From JAHECW01 sp964641415 (lineage in GTDB: Bacteria > Acidobacteriota > Thermoanaerobaculia > Thermoanaerobaculales > Sulfomarinibacteraceae): 64,000 nt of DNA. The first letter of the stretch is position 1. Each line of letters starts with the position of its first letter. Shown here one piece after another: positions 44,721 through 57,665 of this stretch. The stretch is taken from positions 62,001 through 126,000 of the forward strand of contig CAZXMW010000005.1 in assembly GCA_964641415.1 (NCBI GenBank), read 5' to 3'. Below the pieces are notes generated by a model. It was not told the DNA's origin, did not search any database, and saw only the letters and a program-made list of their open reading frames with translations. Position numbers and translations under genes: made by a program.

Positions 44721-45911
44721 CTACACCGCCGCGAAGGCCCGGTCGAAGTCGGCGATCAGGTCGCCTGAGTCCTCGCAACCGATGGAGACCCGGACCAGGC
44801 CGTCGGTGATGCCGGCCGCGATCCGGTCGTCGCGCTTCATGGCGGCGTGGGTCATGGAAGGTGGGTGCTGAATCAGGGTCTCGATGCCGCCCAGGGACAC
44901 CGCCAGGGTCATGACCTCGACCGCGTTGAGGAGCTTGACCCCGGCCTCGATGCCGCCTGAGACCTCGAAGGAGATCAGCGCCCCGGGGCCGTCCATCTGG
45001 CGCGAGGCGAGCTCGTGCTGGGGGTGACTCTTCAGGCCCGGGTAGCGGACCCACTCGACCTTGGGGTGGGCCTCGAGGTACTCGGCGATGATGCCCGCGT
45101 TGTCCTGGGATGCGCGGACCCGCAGCGCCAGGGTCTTGAAACCGCGCAAGGCGAGCCATGCCTGGTGCGGGTCCATGCAGGCGCCGAGGTAGGCGTGGAC
45201 CGGTTTGATCCGCCGCCGCATGGCCTCGTCGGACGGGACGATCATGCCGGCCACGACGTCGGTGTGGCCGTTGATGAACTTGGTCATGGAGTGCATGACG
45301 ATGTCGGCGCCGAGCTCGAGCGGTCGCTGCAGCACCGGCGAGGCGAAGGTGTTGTCGACGAGCAGGACGGCGCCGGCGGCGTGGGCGATCTCGGCGGCGG
45401 CGGCGATGTCGGTGAGGACGATGGTCGGGTTGGCCGGGGTCTCGACGAAGACCATCCTGGTGTTGGACCGGATGGCGGCGCGCAGGGCGTCGAGGTCGGA
45501 GGTCTCGACGAAGCTCGACTCGACGCCGAAGCGGCTGAAGTCGCGCTCCATGACCACCCGCGACGGGCCGTAGACCGACGAGGTGCCGACCACGTGGTCG
45601 CCCTGGTTGAGCAGCGCGAAGACCACCGTGCACAGGGCGGCCATGCCCGAGCCGGTGGCCAGGCCCTGGGCGCCGCCCTCGAGCGTCGCCACCGCCTCCT
45701 CGAGCCGGGCGATGGTGGGGTTGCCCATGCGGGTGTAGATGTAGCCGTCGGCCTCGCCGGCGAAGCGGTCGGCGCCCTGGGCGCAGTCGGCGAAGGCGAA
45801 GGTCGAGCTCTGGACGATGGGCGGCGCCACCGCCCCCGTGGCCTCATCCACGTGCTGTCCGGCGTGGATGGTCTGGGTGGTTCGTCCGAGCTTCTTGAGG
45901 TCGTGGCTCAT
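44721..45911 (-). CDS. PLP-dependent trans-sulfuration enzyme (methionine gamma-lyase / cystathionine gamma-synthase type)
   Basis: A 396-residue Cys/Met-metabolism PLP enzyme. Landmarks: PPIVQSSTFAF and YTRMGNPT near the N-terminus, EGGAQGLATGSGMAA (phosphate-binding), and MHSMTKFINGH with the PLP lysine. The absence of a diagnostic C-terminal extension leaves cystathionine gamma-synthase/lyase, O-acetylhomoserine sulfhydrylase and methionine gamma-lyase open; sequence features such as SLGGIETLIQHPPSMTH are shared by CGL/MGL. GGGAG precedes ATG 45911. Divergent from glgA. Confidence 0.88.
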   Translation of the reverse strand: MSHDLKKLGRTTQTIHAGQHVDEATGAVAPPIVQSSTFAFADCAQGADRFAGEADGYIYTRMGNPTIARLEEAVATLEGGAQGLATGSGMAALCTVVFALLNQGDHVVGTSSVYGPSRVVMERDFSRFGVESSFVETSDLDALRAAIRSNTRMVFVETPANPTIVLTDIAAAAEIAHAAGAVLLVDNTFASPVLQRPLELGADIVMHSMTKFINGHTDVVAGMIVPSDEAMRRRIKPVHAYLGACMDPHQAWLALRGFKTLALRVRASQDNAGIIAEYLEAHPKVEWVRYPGLKSHPQHELASRQMDGPGALISFEVSGGIEAGVKLLNAVEVMTLAVSLGGIETLIQHPPSMTHAAMKRDDRIAAGITDGLVRVSIGCEDSGDLIADFDRAFAAV

Positions 45912-46067
45912 GGTGGGCTCCCTTCGCGCGCACCCGAGTTGGTAGCACGGATGAGACCCGGTGTCGAGGAGCGTGTGAGCAAGTCTGCAAGCCGCGCCCA
46001 CGGGAATCGGCTATCATCGGCCGGCACCGATGCCGCATCGTGGCAGACCGCCCTAGGGAGCCGTTTC

Positions 46068-47555
46068 TTGAAGATTCTCATGATCTCCAGCGAAGTCCTA
46101 CCCTTCGCCAAGGCGGGCGGGCTCGGCGACATGGTTTCGGCGCTGTCGGTGGAGCTCGGCCGACAGGGACACGACGTCAAGATCGTTCTGCCCCGCTACT
46201 ACTCGGTCGACCCGGGACGACTTCGCCGGCTCGAACACCCCGTCGGGGTGCCCATGGGCGGCGAGGAGGAGTGGTGCGGCGTGGCGACCGCGAACCTGCC
46301 CGGCTCGGACATTCAGGTCTGCTTCCTCGACCATCAGGAGCTTTTCGGACGCGATGGGATCTACGGTACGCGATCCGGTCCGGAGTTCAATGACAACGTC
46401 CGCCGCTTCACCCTGCTGTCGCGCGGCGCCCTCCAGCTCGCGAAGATGCTCGACTGGGCGCCTGACGTGGTGCACGGTCACGACTGGCCGGCGGCCCTGG
46501 CGCCGGTCTATCTCAACACCCTCGAACGCGAAGGGTTGTTCGAAGACACCGGCAGCGTGCTCACCATTCACAACCTGGCCCACCAGGGGATCTACCCCAA
46601 GGAGGACCTGGTGCACACCATGCTCGGTTGGGCGCAGTTCCACGGGGCCGGCTTCGAGTATCACGACCGGATCAACCTGCTCCAGGCCGGTCTGCGCAAC
46701 GCCGACGTGCTGACCACGGTGTCGCCGACCTACGCGATGGAGATCCAGACCCCGGAGCACGGGGAACGCCTGGACGGGCTGCTCCGCCACCGGTCGCAGG
46801 ATCTCTTCGGCGTGCTCAACGGCATGGACTACGATCTGTGGGATCCGGAGAACGACCGGCATCTCGCAGCGCCGTTCTCGGCCGAGGATCTCGACGGCAA
46901 GGCGGCGTGCAAGGAGGCGCTCCAGGAGGAGCTCGGTCTCCAGGTCGACCTAAATGTGCCCCTCTACGGCATGGTGTCGCGACTCGTCGACCAGAAGGGC
47001 CTCGGCGAGCTCTGCGGGCCGACCCACGGCAGTCTGTACAGCATCTGCGCCGAGCTCGACCTCCAGTTCGTCATTCTCGGAACCGGCGACGCGTGGTGCG
47101 AGACCGAGCTGGCGTCGCTTGCCGAGCGGCTGCCCAACCTGGCGGTTGTCCTCGACTTCAACGAACCGCTGGCGCACCGGATCATGGCCGGCGCCGACTT
47201 CCTGCTCGTACCGAGCGCCTTCGAGCCGTGCGGGCTGACCCAGATGTACGCCATGCGCTACGGCGCTCTGCCGATCGTTCGGCGCACCGGCGGCCTCGCC
47301 GACACCGTTCGAGGCTACGACGAGCCGACCGGAGAGGGCACCGGCTTCACCTTCGACCTGCTGACCCCGTCGGCGATCTACAACACCGTCGGCTGGGCGC
47401 TCTGGGCCTGGTACAACCGCCCGGAACACATCGCCGCCATGCAGCAGCGGGCGATGGCCGAGCGCTTCAACTGGCAGGAGTCGGCCGCCCGTTACGCCGA
47501 GATCTACCGGGGCGCCGTCGACCGCCGCGCCGGACGAACGCTGAGAACCTGGTGA
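46068..47555 (+). CDS. glgA: Glycogen (starch) synthase, ADP-glucose type
   Basis: GT5 glucosyltransferase elongating glycogen. 495 residues: N-terminal MISSEVLPFAKAGGLGDMVSAL with the ADP-glucose Lys15 in K-A-G-G-L, TIHNLAHQGIYP, VSPTYAMEI, and the C-terminal active-site region PSAFEPCGLTQMYAMRYGALPIVRRTGGL. TTG 46068 is the start: AGGGAG lies seven bases upstream and the product begins like all GlgA proteins. The frame is open far upstream, but that part is antisense to the trans-sulfuration gene. Four bases separate it from a small downstream gene. Confidence 0.95.
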   Translation: MKILMISSEVLPFAKAGGLGDMVSALSVELGRQGHDVKIVLPRYYSVDPGRLRRLEHPVGVPMGGEEEWCGVATANLPGSDIQVCFLDHQELFGRDGIYGTRSGPEFNDNVRRFTLLSRGALQLAKMLDWAPDVVHGHDWPAALAPVYLNTLEREGLFEDTGSVLTIHNLAHQGIYPKEDLVHTMLGWAQFHGAGFEYHDRINLLQAGLRNADVLTTVSPTYAMEIQTPEHGERLDGLLRHRSQDLFGVLNGMDYDLWDPENDRHLAAPFSAEDLDGKAACKEALQEELGLQVDLNVPLYGMVSRLVDQKGLGELCGPTHGSLYSICAELDLQFVILGTGDAWCETELASLAERLPNLAVVLDFNEPLAHRIMAGADFLLVPSAFEPCGLTQMYAMRYGALPIVRRTGGLADTVRGYDEPTGEGTGFTFDLLTPSAIYNTVGWALWAWYNRPEHIAAMQQRAMAERFNWQESAARYAEIYRGAVDRRAGRTLRTW

Positions 47556-47559
47556 ACAC

Positions 47560-48051
47560 ATGGCGAAAAAACCGCTTCTGACCCTCGTTTTGATTGCGGG
47601 CGCGATTGCCAGCGTGGTGGGAATGCGCCACTACTTCTCCGTCGAACAGGTGCTTCGACGGAGTTTCTTCGAGGCGGTCGAGAGCTTCAAGAACGAGAGG
47701 ATCCTCGGTGTTCTGGCGAAGGTCTCGCGGTCGTACGACGATCGCTGGGGCGGCAGTTACGAGAGCCTGGGGGCGCATGTCCAGTCAATGATGGACGCCT
47801 ATGACGGTCTGACCGTGGACCTCGAGATCCGAGCCCTCGAGGTGACTGACTCCGAAGCCAGAATGGCGCTCACCTTCGTCGTCGGCGGCCGAACCCAGGT
47901 CGGGAAGGGCGCCATCCTCGGCGGCGAGTCCGGGCCGTGCCGCGCGACCTTGCGGTGGCTACGGGAGGCGCCGGGATGGCGTCTCGTCGAGACCGAGGAG
48001 CTCGACATTCCCGAGCTCCGTGACGAGCTGCAGAGGCGACGCGAACCCTGA
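47560..48051 (+). CDS. Hypothetical single-span membrane/periplasmic protein
   Basis: A 163-residue protein with one N-terminal hydrophobic segment (PLLTLVLIAGAIASVVGM, about 5-22) and an extracytoplasmic domain. The domain has the layout of an NTF2-like cone (helical start SFFEAVESFKNERILGVLAKVS, strands LEIRALEVTDSEARMALTFVV, RATLRWLREAPGWRLVE), but this is a guess from pattern. It follows glgA by four bases and is the last gene before a bidirectional terminator. No functional motif. Confidence 0.65.
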   Translation: MAKKPLLTLVLIAGAIASVVGMRHYFSVEQVLRRSFFEAVESFKNERILGVLAKVSRSYDDRWGGSYESLGAHVQSMMDAYDGLTVDLEIRALEVTDSEARMALTFVVGGRTQVGKGAILGGESGPCRATLRWLREAPGWRLVETEELDIPELRDELQRRREP

Positions 48052-48068
48052 TGGTCCTGCCTTTCCTT

Positions 48069-48108
48069 CTTTTGGCCGCTGGCTTCCGCGGAGGCCAGCG
48101 GCCAAAAG
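48069..48108. terminator. Bidirectional terminator
   Basis: Perfect 15-bp stem CTTTTGGCCGCTGGC (48069-48083) / GCCAGCGGCCAAAAG (48094-48108) with a partly paired 10-base loop, lying between the convergent glgA operon and the threonine aldolase gene; the A/T ends provide short T-runs in both directions. Confidence 0.85.
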
Positions 48109-48112
48109 AAAT

Positions 48113-49165
<1,053 letters not shown>

Positions 49166-49191
49166 CGGCGGATTGTACCTCGTGACCGATC

Positions 49192-49220
49192 TTGACGTGA
49201 CCCACTTGCAAAGCTAGGAT
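49192..49220 (+). promoter_or_regulatory. Promoter of the alternative complex III operon
   Basis: TTGACG (49192-49197), 17-base spacer, TAGGAT (49215-49220). Only eight bases separate the -10 box from the actA ATG, and no ribosome-binding site fits between, so the actA message is predicted to be leaderless. Confidence 0.65.
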
Positions 49221-49228
49221 TCTTTCCC

Positions 49229-49897
49229 ATGACAGACGATAAGTCTAGAGATATCTATACTTTTCCTGAATGGACGTGGGTGCTCAAACCGGCGGTGGCG
49301 GTGGCCGTCATTGGTGGTCTCGTGTACGCCGGCGTGCTCATCTACCTCGGTTTCTCGCCGAAGGCGACGGATGTCGGCTACATGCCGACACAGCCGGTGC
49401 CGTACAGCCACGCGCTGCACGTCGGGCAGCTCGGCATGGACTGCCGCTACTGCCACACCAGCGTCGAGGTCGCGGCGCATGCCAACGTGCCGCCGACCCA
49501 GACCTGCATGAACTGCCACTCCATGATCCGCGCCAACTCCGAGCAGCTGATCCCGGTGCGCGAGAGCTATGCCACCGGGATGCCGGTGCCATGGATCAAG
49601 ATCCACGACCTGCCCGACTACGTCTACTTCAACCACTCGGCCCACGTCAGCCGCGGCGTCGGCTGCGTGTCCTGCCACGGTCGCATCGACACGATGGAGG
49701 TCGTCTACCAGGCCGAGCCTCTGAGCATGGGCTGGTGCCTGGAGTGCCACCGCAAACCGGAGAAGCACCTGCGGCCGCTGGAGTACGTGACCCAACTCGA
49801 CTGGGTGCCCGAGGAGGACCAGCTCGTGCTCGGTGCGCGGTTGCGCGAGGAGAACAACATCAACCCCAAGGTCACGTGCAACACATGTCACCGATGA
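49229..49897 (+). CDS. actA: Alternative complex III subunit ActA, pentaheme cytochrome c
   Basis: A 222-residue membrane-anchored multiheme cytochrome. One membrane helix (about 20-42) is followed by a periplasmic domain with five CxxCH motifs (CRYCH, CMNCH, CVSCH, CLECH, CNTCH), the heme number known for ActA. It transfers electrons from the complex towards a cytochrome c or terminal oxidase. First gene of actABCDEF; the start codon lies directly behind the promoter. Confidence 0.93.
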   Translation: MTDDKSRDIYTFPEWTWVLKPAVAVAVIGGLVYAGVLIYLGFSPKATDVGYMPTQPVPYSHALHVGQLGMDCRYCHTSVEVAAHANVPPTQTCMNCHSMIRANSEQLIPVRESYATGMPVPWIKIHDLPDYVYFNHSAHVSRGVGCVSCHGRIDTMEVVYQAEPLSMGWCLECHRKPEKHLRPLEYVTQLDWVPEEDQLVLGARLREENNINPKVTCNTCHR

Positions 49898-49911
49898 AGC
49901 CGGAGCAGGGC

Positions 49912-52968
<3,057 letters not shown>

Positions 52969-52973
52969 GGACC

Positions 52974-54443
52974 ATGAGCGCCTCGACCGCGATGACGATG
53001 CCCAACCCGCTCGACAACACCGGCGACGACCCGACCCGGCGGGCGCCGCTGGTGGTCGGAGACAACGACTTTCACAGCGTCACCGAGAAGGTCTGCGGAC
53101 CGGTCGAGATCCGGCGGACGCCGCCGGCCTGGTGGATCGCCTTCTTCATTTCGGTGAGCTTGACCGGGGTTCTGTTCGCCATGATCACCTACCTCATCAC
53201 CACCGGGGTCGGGGTCTGGGGCCTGCAGGTGCCGGTGGCCTGGGGCTGGGCCATCGTCAACTTCGTGTTCTGGGTCGGCATCGGTCACGCCGGGACCCTG
53301 ATCTCGGCAATCCTCTTCCTGCTGCGTCAGAAGTGGCGGACGTCCATCAACCGGTTCGCCGAGGGCATGACGATCTTCGCGGTGATCTGCGCCGGGATCT
53401 TCCCCGGCATCCACATCGGCCGGGTCTGGGTCGCCTACTGGCTGTTTCCGATCCCGAACCAGATGGCGATGTGGCCGCAGTTCCGGTCGCCGCTGCTGTG
53501 GGACGTCTTCGCGGTCGGAACCTACGCCACGGTGTCGCTGCTGTTCTGGTACATGGGCATGATTCCGGACCTCGCGACGATCCGAGACCGAGCGAAATCC
53601 AAGATCCGCTGGTTCATCTACGGCGTGCTCAGCTTGGGCTGGCGCTCGTCGAACCGTCACTGGCACCGCTTCGAAATGGCGTACCTGCTGCTCGCCGCTC
53701 TCGCCACGCCGCTCGTGCTGTCGGTGCACTCGGTGGTCAGCTTCGACTTCGCGGTCTCGATCATCCCGGGCTGGCATACCACGATCTTCCCGCCCTACTT
53801 CGTCGCCGGCGCGATCTTCTCGGGCTTCGCCATGGTCGTGACTCTCGTCATCCCGACCCGGAAGTTTTTCCACCTGGAAGAGATCATCACGCTGCGCCAC
53901 CTGGAGAGCATGGCCAAGATCATGCTCGCCACCGGCATGATGGTCGGACTGGCGTACTCCACCGAGTTCTTCATCGCGTGGTACAGCGGGAACGCCTACG
54001 AGGCCTTCACCTTCCTCAACCGCGCGTTCGGTCCGTACGGCTGGGCCTATTGGATCATGGTGAGCTGCAACGTGCTGGTGCCGCAGCTGTTCTGGATCAA
54101 GCGCCTGCGAACCAATCTCGTGGTGCTCTGGATCGCGTCGGTGCTGATCAACGTCGGCATGTGGTTCGAACGCTTCGTCATCGTGGTGACATCGTTGAGC
54201 CGGGACTTCCTGCCGTCGAGCTGGGGCTACTACAAACCGACCCTGGTCGACATCCTGACCTTCGTCGGCAGCTTCGGGCTGTTCATGACCCTGTTCCTGC
54301 TCTTCGTTCGTTTCCTACCCATCGTCGGCATGGCCGAGGTCAAGGGCGTCATGCCTCAGGCCCACCTCAAGGACGTGGCGGTCCAGGGCCACGGCGATTA
54401 CCACGGCGACATCCTCACCGAGCGCGGGGAGGTGAGATCATGA
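52974..54443 (+). CDS. actC: Alternative complex III subunit ActC (NrfD/PsrC-like, quinol-binding)
   Basis: A 489-residue integral membrane protein with about ten helices of the NrfD/PsrC family. Visible are the conserved start region PVEIRRTPPAWWIAFFISVSL, GIGHAGTLISAILFLLRQKWR and a segment NRHWHRFEMAYLLLAALATPLVLSVHSVVS. It is thought to bind menaquinol and take part in proton movement. Starts six bases after actB with GGAGG upstream; overlaps actD by four bases. Confidence 0.94.
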   Translation: MSASTAMTMPNPLDNTGDDPTRRAPLVVGDNDFHSVTEKVCGPVEIRRTPPAWWIAFFISVSLTGVLFAMITYLITTGVGVWGLQVPVAWGWAIVNFVFWVGIGHAGTLISAILFLLRQKWRTSINRFAEGMTIFAVICAGIFPGIHIGRVWVAYWLFPIPNQMAMWPQFRSPLLWDVFAVGTYATVSLLFWYMGMIPDLATIRDRAKSKIRWFIYGVLSLGWRSSNRHWHRFEMAYLLLAALATPLVLSVHSVVSFDFAVSIIPGWHTTIFPPYFVAGAIFSGFAMVVTLVIPTRKFFHLEEIITLRHLESMAKIMLATGMMVGLAYSTEFFIAWYSGNAYEAFTFLNRAFGPYGWAYWIMVSCNVLVPQLFWIKRLRTNLVVLWIASVLINVGMWFERFVIVVTSLSRDFLPSSWGYYKPTLVDILTFVGSFGLFMTLFLLFVRFLPIVGMAEVKGVMPQAHLKDVAVQGHGDYHGDILTERGEVRS

Positions 54444-55009
54444 GCACGGACAGCAGCATCGCAGCGGCGGCGGCCGGCCAGCCGACCCTGTACGCGCTGG
54501 TGGCGGAGTTCGAAAAAATCGACGAGTTTCTCGAAGCGGTGCGACGGGTGCGCGACTCCGGCTTCACCAAATGGGACACCCACACACCGTTCGTCGTCCA
54601 CGGTCTCGATGCCGCCATGGGGATCAAACCCACCATGCTTCCGTTTCTGGTCTTCGGCGGAGGTCTGACCGGCTGCGCTGTGGGCATCGGATTGCAGTGG
54701 TTCACCAACGTCTTCGACTACCCCTACCTGATCAGCGGCAAGCCGATCTTCAGCCTGCCGGCCAACATCCCGGTCGCCTTCGAGCTGACCATTCTGCTCT
54801 CGGCGATCACGGCCCTGGTCGGGATGCTCGCCCTCAACGGACTGCCACAGCTGCACCACCCGCTGCACTCGAGCCGGTTGATGAAACGGGCCACCGACGA
54901 CCGTTTTCTGATCAGTGTCGAGGCGGCCGATCCGAAGTTCGACGCCGACGCCAGTCGCGAGCTCCTCGAGTCGCTCGGTGCGCTGAGCATTGAAGAGGTG
55001 GAGGTCTGA
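54440..55009 (+). CDS. actD: Alternative complex III subunit ActD (DUF3341)
   Basis: A 189-residue protein with two membrane helices (about 61-85 and 108-133) and soluble ends. The start TLYALVAEFEKIDEFLEAVRRVRDSGFTKWD.HTPF is the DUF3341 signature; GKPIFSLPANIPVAFELTILL matches the second-helix region. Structural subunit of ACIII. Starts ATGA-overlapped with actC. Confidence 0.93.
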   Translation: MSTDSSIAAAAAGQPTLYALVAEFEKIDEFLEAVRRVRDSGFTKWDTHTPFVVHGLDAAMGIKPTMLPFLVFGGGLTGCAVGIGLQWFTNVFDYPYLISGKPIFSLPANIPVAFELTILLSAITALVGMLALNGLPQLHHPLHSSRLMKRATDDRFLISVEAADPKFDADASRELLESLGALSIEEVEV

Positions 55010-55010
55010 C

Positions 55011-55655
55011 ATGCCGAGATGGTTGACCTCGACCGTCGTCATCCTGGTTGTTCTGTCCTGGATCCCGCTCGCGCTCGCGATCCGTGCCCGGGTTGTCAAG
55101 AAGAGCGAACCGCGAATCCACATCATTCAAGACATGGACAACCAGCCCAAGGTCAAGCCCCAGTCGCGCTTCGTGCTGTTTGCCGACCGGCGCGGCATGC
55201 GGCCGTCGGTGGAGGGCGCCGTGGCTCGAGACACCGTGATCGGCGACCCGGTCCTGGTCGACGGTCGGAGTGAGGACGGCGAGTTCGTCGACGGGATCCC
55301 GGTGCCGGTGTCCCTGGCAGCCCTCGAACGGGGCCGCCAGCGTTACGACATCCACTGCTCGCCGTGTCACGGCTTGTCGGGCTACGGAGACGGCATGGTG
55401 TCGCGTCGGGCCGAGCAGCTTCAGGAGGGAACCTGGATTCCACCGAGCTCGTTCCACACCGACGTCGTCCGTGGCCGGCCGCCTGGTCACATCTACAACA
55501 CGATCGCCAACGGCATCCGCAGCATGCCGGCCTACGGCAGCCAGATTCCGGTCGAGGACCGCTGGGCCGTCGCGGCCTACGTGCGAGCGCTCCAGCGGAG
55601 CCAGAACGCCACCATCGACGATGTGCCCACCGACACGCGGGCGCAGCTGCGATAG
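55011..55655 (+). CDS. actE: Alternative complex III subunit ActE, monoheme cytochrome c
   Basis: A 214-residue cytochrome c: N-terminal membrane anchor (about 6-26), linker, and a class I cytochrome domain with CSPCH (116-120) and a likely axial Met in RSMPAYGSQIP. It receives electrons from ActB/ActA and passes them to the downstream acceptor. GGAGG eight bases before ATG 55011; one base after actD. Confidence 0.93.
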   Translation: MPRWLTSTVVILVVLSWIPLALAIRARVVKKSEPRIHIIQDMDNQPKVKPQSRFVLFADRRGMRPSVEGAVARDTVIGDPVLVDGRSEDGEFVDGIPVPVSLAALERGRQRYDIHCSPCHGLSGYGDGMVSRRAEQLQEGTWIPPSSFHTDVVRGRPPGHIYNTIANGIRSMPAYGSQIPVEDRWAVAAYVRALQRSQNATIDDVPTDTRAQLR

Positions 55656-55665
55656 CGAGGCGAGC

Positions 55666-56877
55666 ATGCACCAAGACGCAATCGACATCACCACCGAGCC
55701 GCGACATCTGGAAGGTCGAGCGACCAGGTGGGCGGGCATCGCCGCGGCCGTCGGCACGCTCGGCATCGTGGCGTCGCTGCTGCTGGCCCGATCGGCCGAC
55801 GACGGCGTTCACCACCTGCTCGAGACCTACCTGGTCTCGTTCGCCTTCTTTCTCAGCCTGAGCCTCGGCGCGCTGTTTTTCGTCATGCTCCAGCATGTCA
55901 CCCGCGCCGGCTGGAGCGTGGTCGTGCGGCGCGTTGCGGAGGCCATGGCGACCAACGTCTGGCTCATGGCTCTGCTCGTGGCGCCGGTTCTGTTGGGCAT
56001 GGAGCACCTCTATCACTGGGCTCATCCGGGGGCGGCGGATCACGACCCGTTGATCGCCGCCAAGGTCGGCTTCCTGAACACCGAGTTCTTCATCCTCCGC
56101 ATTGTCGTCTACTTCGTGATCTGGTCGGTCCTGGCCTGGTTCTTCTACACCACCTCGAGGGCGCAGGATGCCAGCGGCGCGCCGGCGCTCACCCGCCGGA
56201 TGGAAGTGGTGTCGGCGCCCGGCATCGTGGTCTTCGCCCTGTCGCTCAACTTCGCCGCTTTCGACCTGCTGATGTCTCTCGACCCGCACTGGTTCTCGAC
56301 CATCTACGGCGTCTACTACTTCGCCTCGTCGGTGCTGCTGTTCTTCGCGGTCATGCCCATGACGCTGGTCTGGCTCCAGAGCCGGGGCCTGCTTCGCCAC
56401 GCTGTCACCGTCGAGCACTACCACGACATCGGCAAGTTCATGTTCGCCTTCACCGTCTTCTGGGCCTACATCGCGTTCTCCCAGTACATGCTCATCTGGT
56501 ATGGCAACATTCCGGAGGAGACCGAATGGTTCCTCAAGCGTCAGACCGGGGACTGGACGGCGATCTCGCTGGTGCTGCTGTTCGGGCACTTCGTGCTGCC
56601 GTTTCTGATGCTCATCTCCCGCCACGTCAAGCGCCGGCCGCTGCCGCTGGCGGCGATCGGGGCCTTCGTCGCGGTCATGTGCTGGATCGACATGTACTGG
56701 CTGGTGATCCCGGAGTTCAGCCCCGCGACTGCGAGGTTCGGTGTGCTCGACGTGCTGGTCTTTCTCGGCATGGCCGGGATCTACTCTGCGGTGCTGATCT
56801 GGCGTCTCGGCCGGACCTCGTTGGTTCCCGACAAGGACCCGCGGATCGTCGAGTCGCTCGCGTTCGAAAACGCGTAA
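55666..56877 (+). CDS. actF: Alternative complex III subunit ActF
   Basis: A 403-residue polytopic membrane protein, about ten helices, homologous in layout to ActC. Characteristic segments are HHLLETYLVSFAFFLSLSLGALFFVML, MEHLYHWAHP, LNTEFFILRIVVYFVIW, FDLLMSLDPHWFSTIYGVYYFA and FTVFWAYIAFSQYMLIWYGNIPEET. Last recognised act gene; normally oxidase genes follow, but here an AT-rich repeat and a small membrane gene come next. Confidence 0.94.
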   Translation: MHQDAIDITTEPRHLEGRATRWAGIAAAVGTLGIVASLLLARSADDGVHHLLETYLVSFAFFLSLSLGALFFVMLQHVTRAGWSVVVRRVAEAMATNVWLMALLVAPVLLGMEHLYHWAHPGAADHDPLIAAKVGFLNTEFFILRIVVYFVIWSVLAWFFYTTSRAQDASGAPALTRRMEVVSAPGIVVFALSLNFAAFDLLMSLDPHWFSTIYGVYYFASSVLLFFAVMPMTLVWLQSRGLLRHAVTVEHYHDIGKFMFAFTVFWAYIAFSQYMLIWYGNIPEETEWFLKRQTGDWTAISLVLLFGHFVLPFLMLISRHVKRRPLPLAAIGAFVAVMCWIDMYWLVIPEFSPATARFGVLDVLVFLGMAGIYSAVLIWRLGRTSLVPDKDPRIVESLAFENA

Positions 56878-56883
56878 GTCGAG

Positions 56884-56975
56884 TCTCAATTATGAATGAT
56901 GAATTCGTATTCCATCGCAATCGGGCACGTTCAAATCACAATTCAAAATTACGAACTGAAAATTCAGAGTTGGAG
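56884..56975. repeat. AT-rich dispersed repeat, copy 4
   Basis: AT-rich island between actF and the next gene, with AATTATGAATGATGAATTC (56889-56907), TTCCATCGCA (56912-56921, identical to the core of copy 3), AATTCAAAATTACGAACTG (56942-56960) and AAAATTCAGAGTTGG. It interrupts an otherwise tight operon. Confidence 0.6.
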
Positions 56976-56980
56976 TTGTG

Positions 56981-57289
56981 ATGCGATATGACGACCCGAA
57001 TGTGGCGGCCTCGGCGGTGGTGGGGATCATCAGCGCCATCCTGCTCTTCGTGATCATCGTGTTGCTCCAGGCCTGGTTCTACAGCGCCGAGGAAGCCGAG
57101 CAGTTCCGCAAGGTGTACAGCCAGCCGTACCAGGAACTCCAGAACGTCGACAACGACCAGCTCGAGCGCCTCGGCAGCTACGGATGGGTCAGCGAGCCCG
57201 ACGCAATCGCGCACATTCCAATCGAGCAGGCCATGGAGCTGGTCGTCGCCGAGGCCGACTCGGCCGGTCCCGTCCGGGAGTCCCGGTAG
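56981..57289 (+). CDS. Small membrane protein of the alternative complex III cluster
   Basis: A 102-residue protein: one membrane helix (SAVVGIISAILLFVIIVLLQAWFYS, about 12-36) and a C-terminal soluble part with QLERLGSYGWVSEPDAIAHIPIEQAMELVVAE. The phrase 'YGW...IPIEqAMelv' resembles small proteins found with ACIII or cytochrome oxidase clusters, so it may be an assembly factor or accessory subunit. ATG 56981; GTG 56978 is adjacent. Separated from actF by copy 4 of the AT-rich repeat. Confidence 0.72.
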   Translation: MRYDDPNVAASAVVGIISAILLFVIIVLLQAWFYSAEEAEQFRKVYSQPYQELQNVDNDQLERLGSYGWVSEPDAIAHIPIEQAMELVVAEADSAGPVRESR

Positions 57290-57665
57290 GAGACTGCGCC
57301 GAAAAGGCTCCCGGCAGAACCCTCTCGGCGACGTTTCTGCCTCGCTCGAGGATCTCTTCGGACCGAGCGTCCCAGCGGAAGCGCGGCCCTCCGGTCGGGG
57401 CGCGCATGCCGGCACTCCGCCCGCTGGGGCTGTCATGGAAGACGGTGGGCGTGGGTTGACGGTATGATGGCTACCGGCGACGGTCGTTGCCGTGGCCCCC
57501 GCCGTGTTCGTACCGCGAGGAGGCCCGGCGCAGCGGATCGCCGGAGAGGACCGACCCGGGGGCGGTTCGGGAGGACCTGAATGACGTATGACATCAACCA
57601 ACGGGCGAGACGCCGCCGGCCGATCGGGCCGCCGGGCTCCGGCGAGCGCGCTGCGGGATGTCGCG
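57290..57665. other. Gene-free 0.38-kb region before the signalling operon
   Basis: No credible gene or strong structure. A GTGGGTTGACGGTATGAT string (57451-57468) offers partial promoter elements but with wrong spacing. The region must contain the promoter of the signalling operon. An in-frame ATG at 57588 could extend the CheY-like gene by 26 residues. Confidence 0.5.

Noticed and set aside
45015..46067. In-frame extension upstream of glgA
   Set aside because: It is antisense to the trans-sulfuration gene; the TTG at 46068 with AGGGAG and the GlgA N-terminus fix the true start.
57189..57407. Small minus-strand frame (72 codons) over the end of the ACIII small membrane gene
   Set aside because: No ribosome site or motif; it overlaps a plausible coding gene and looks like a GC-rich shadow.
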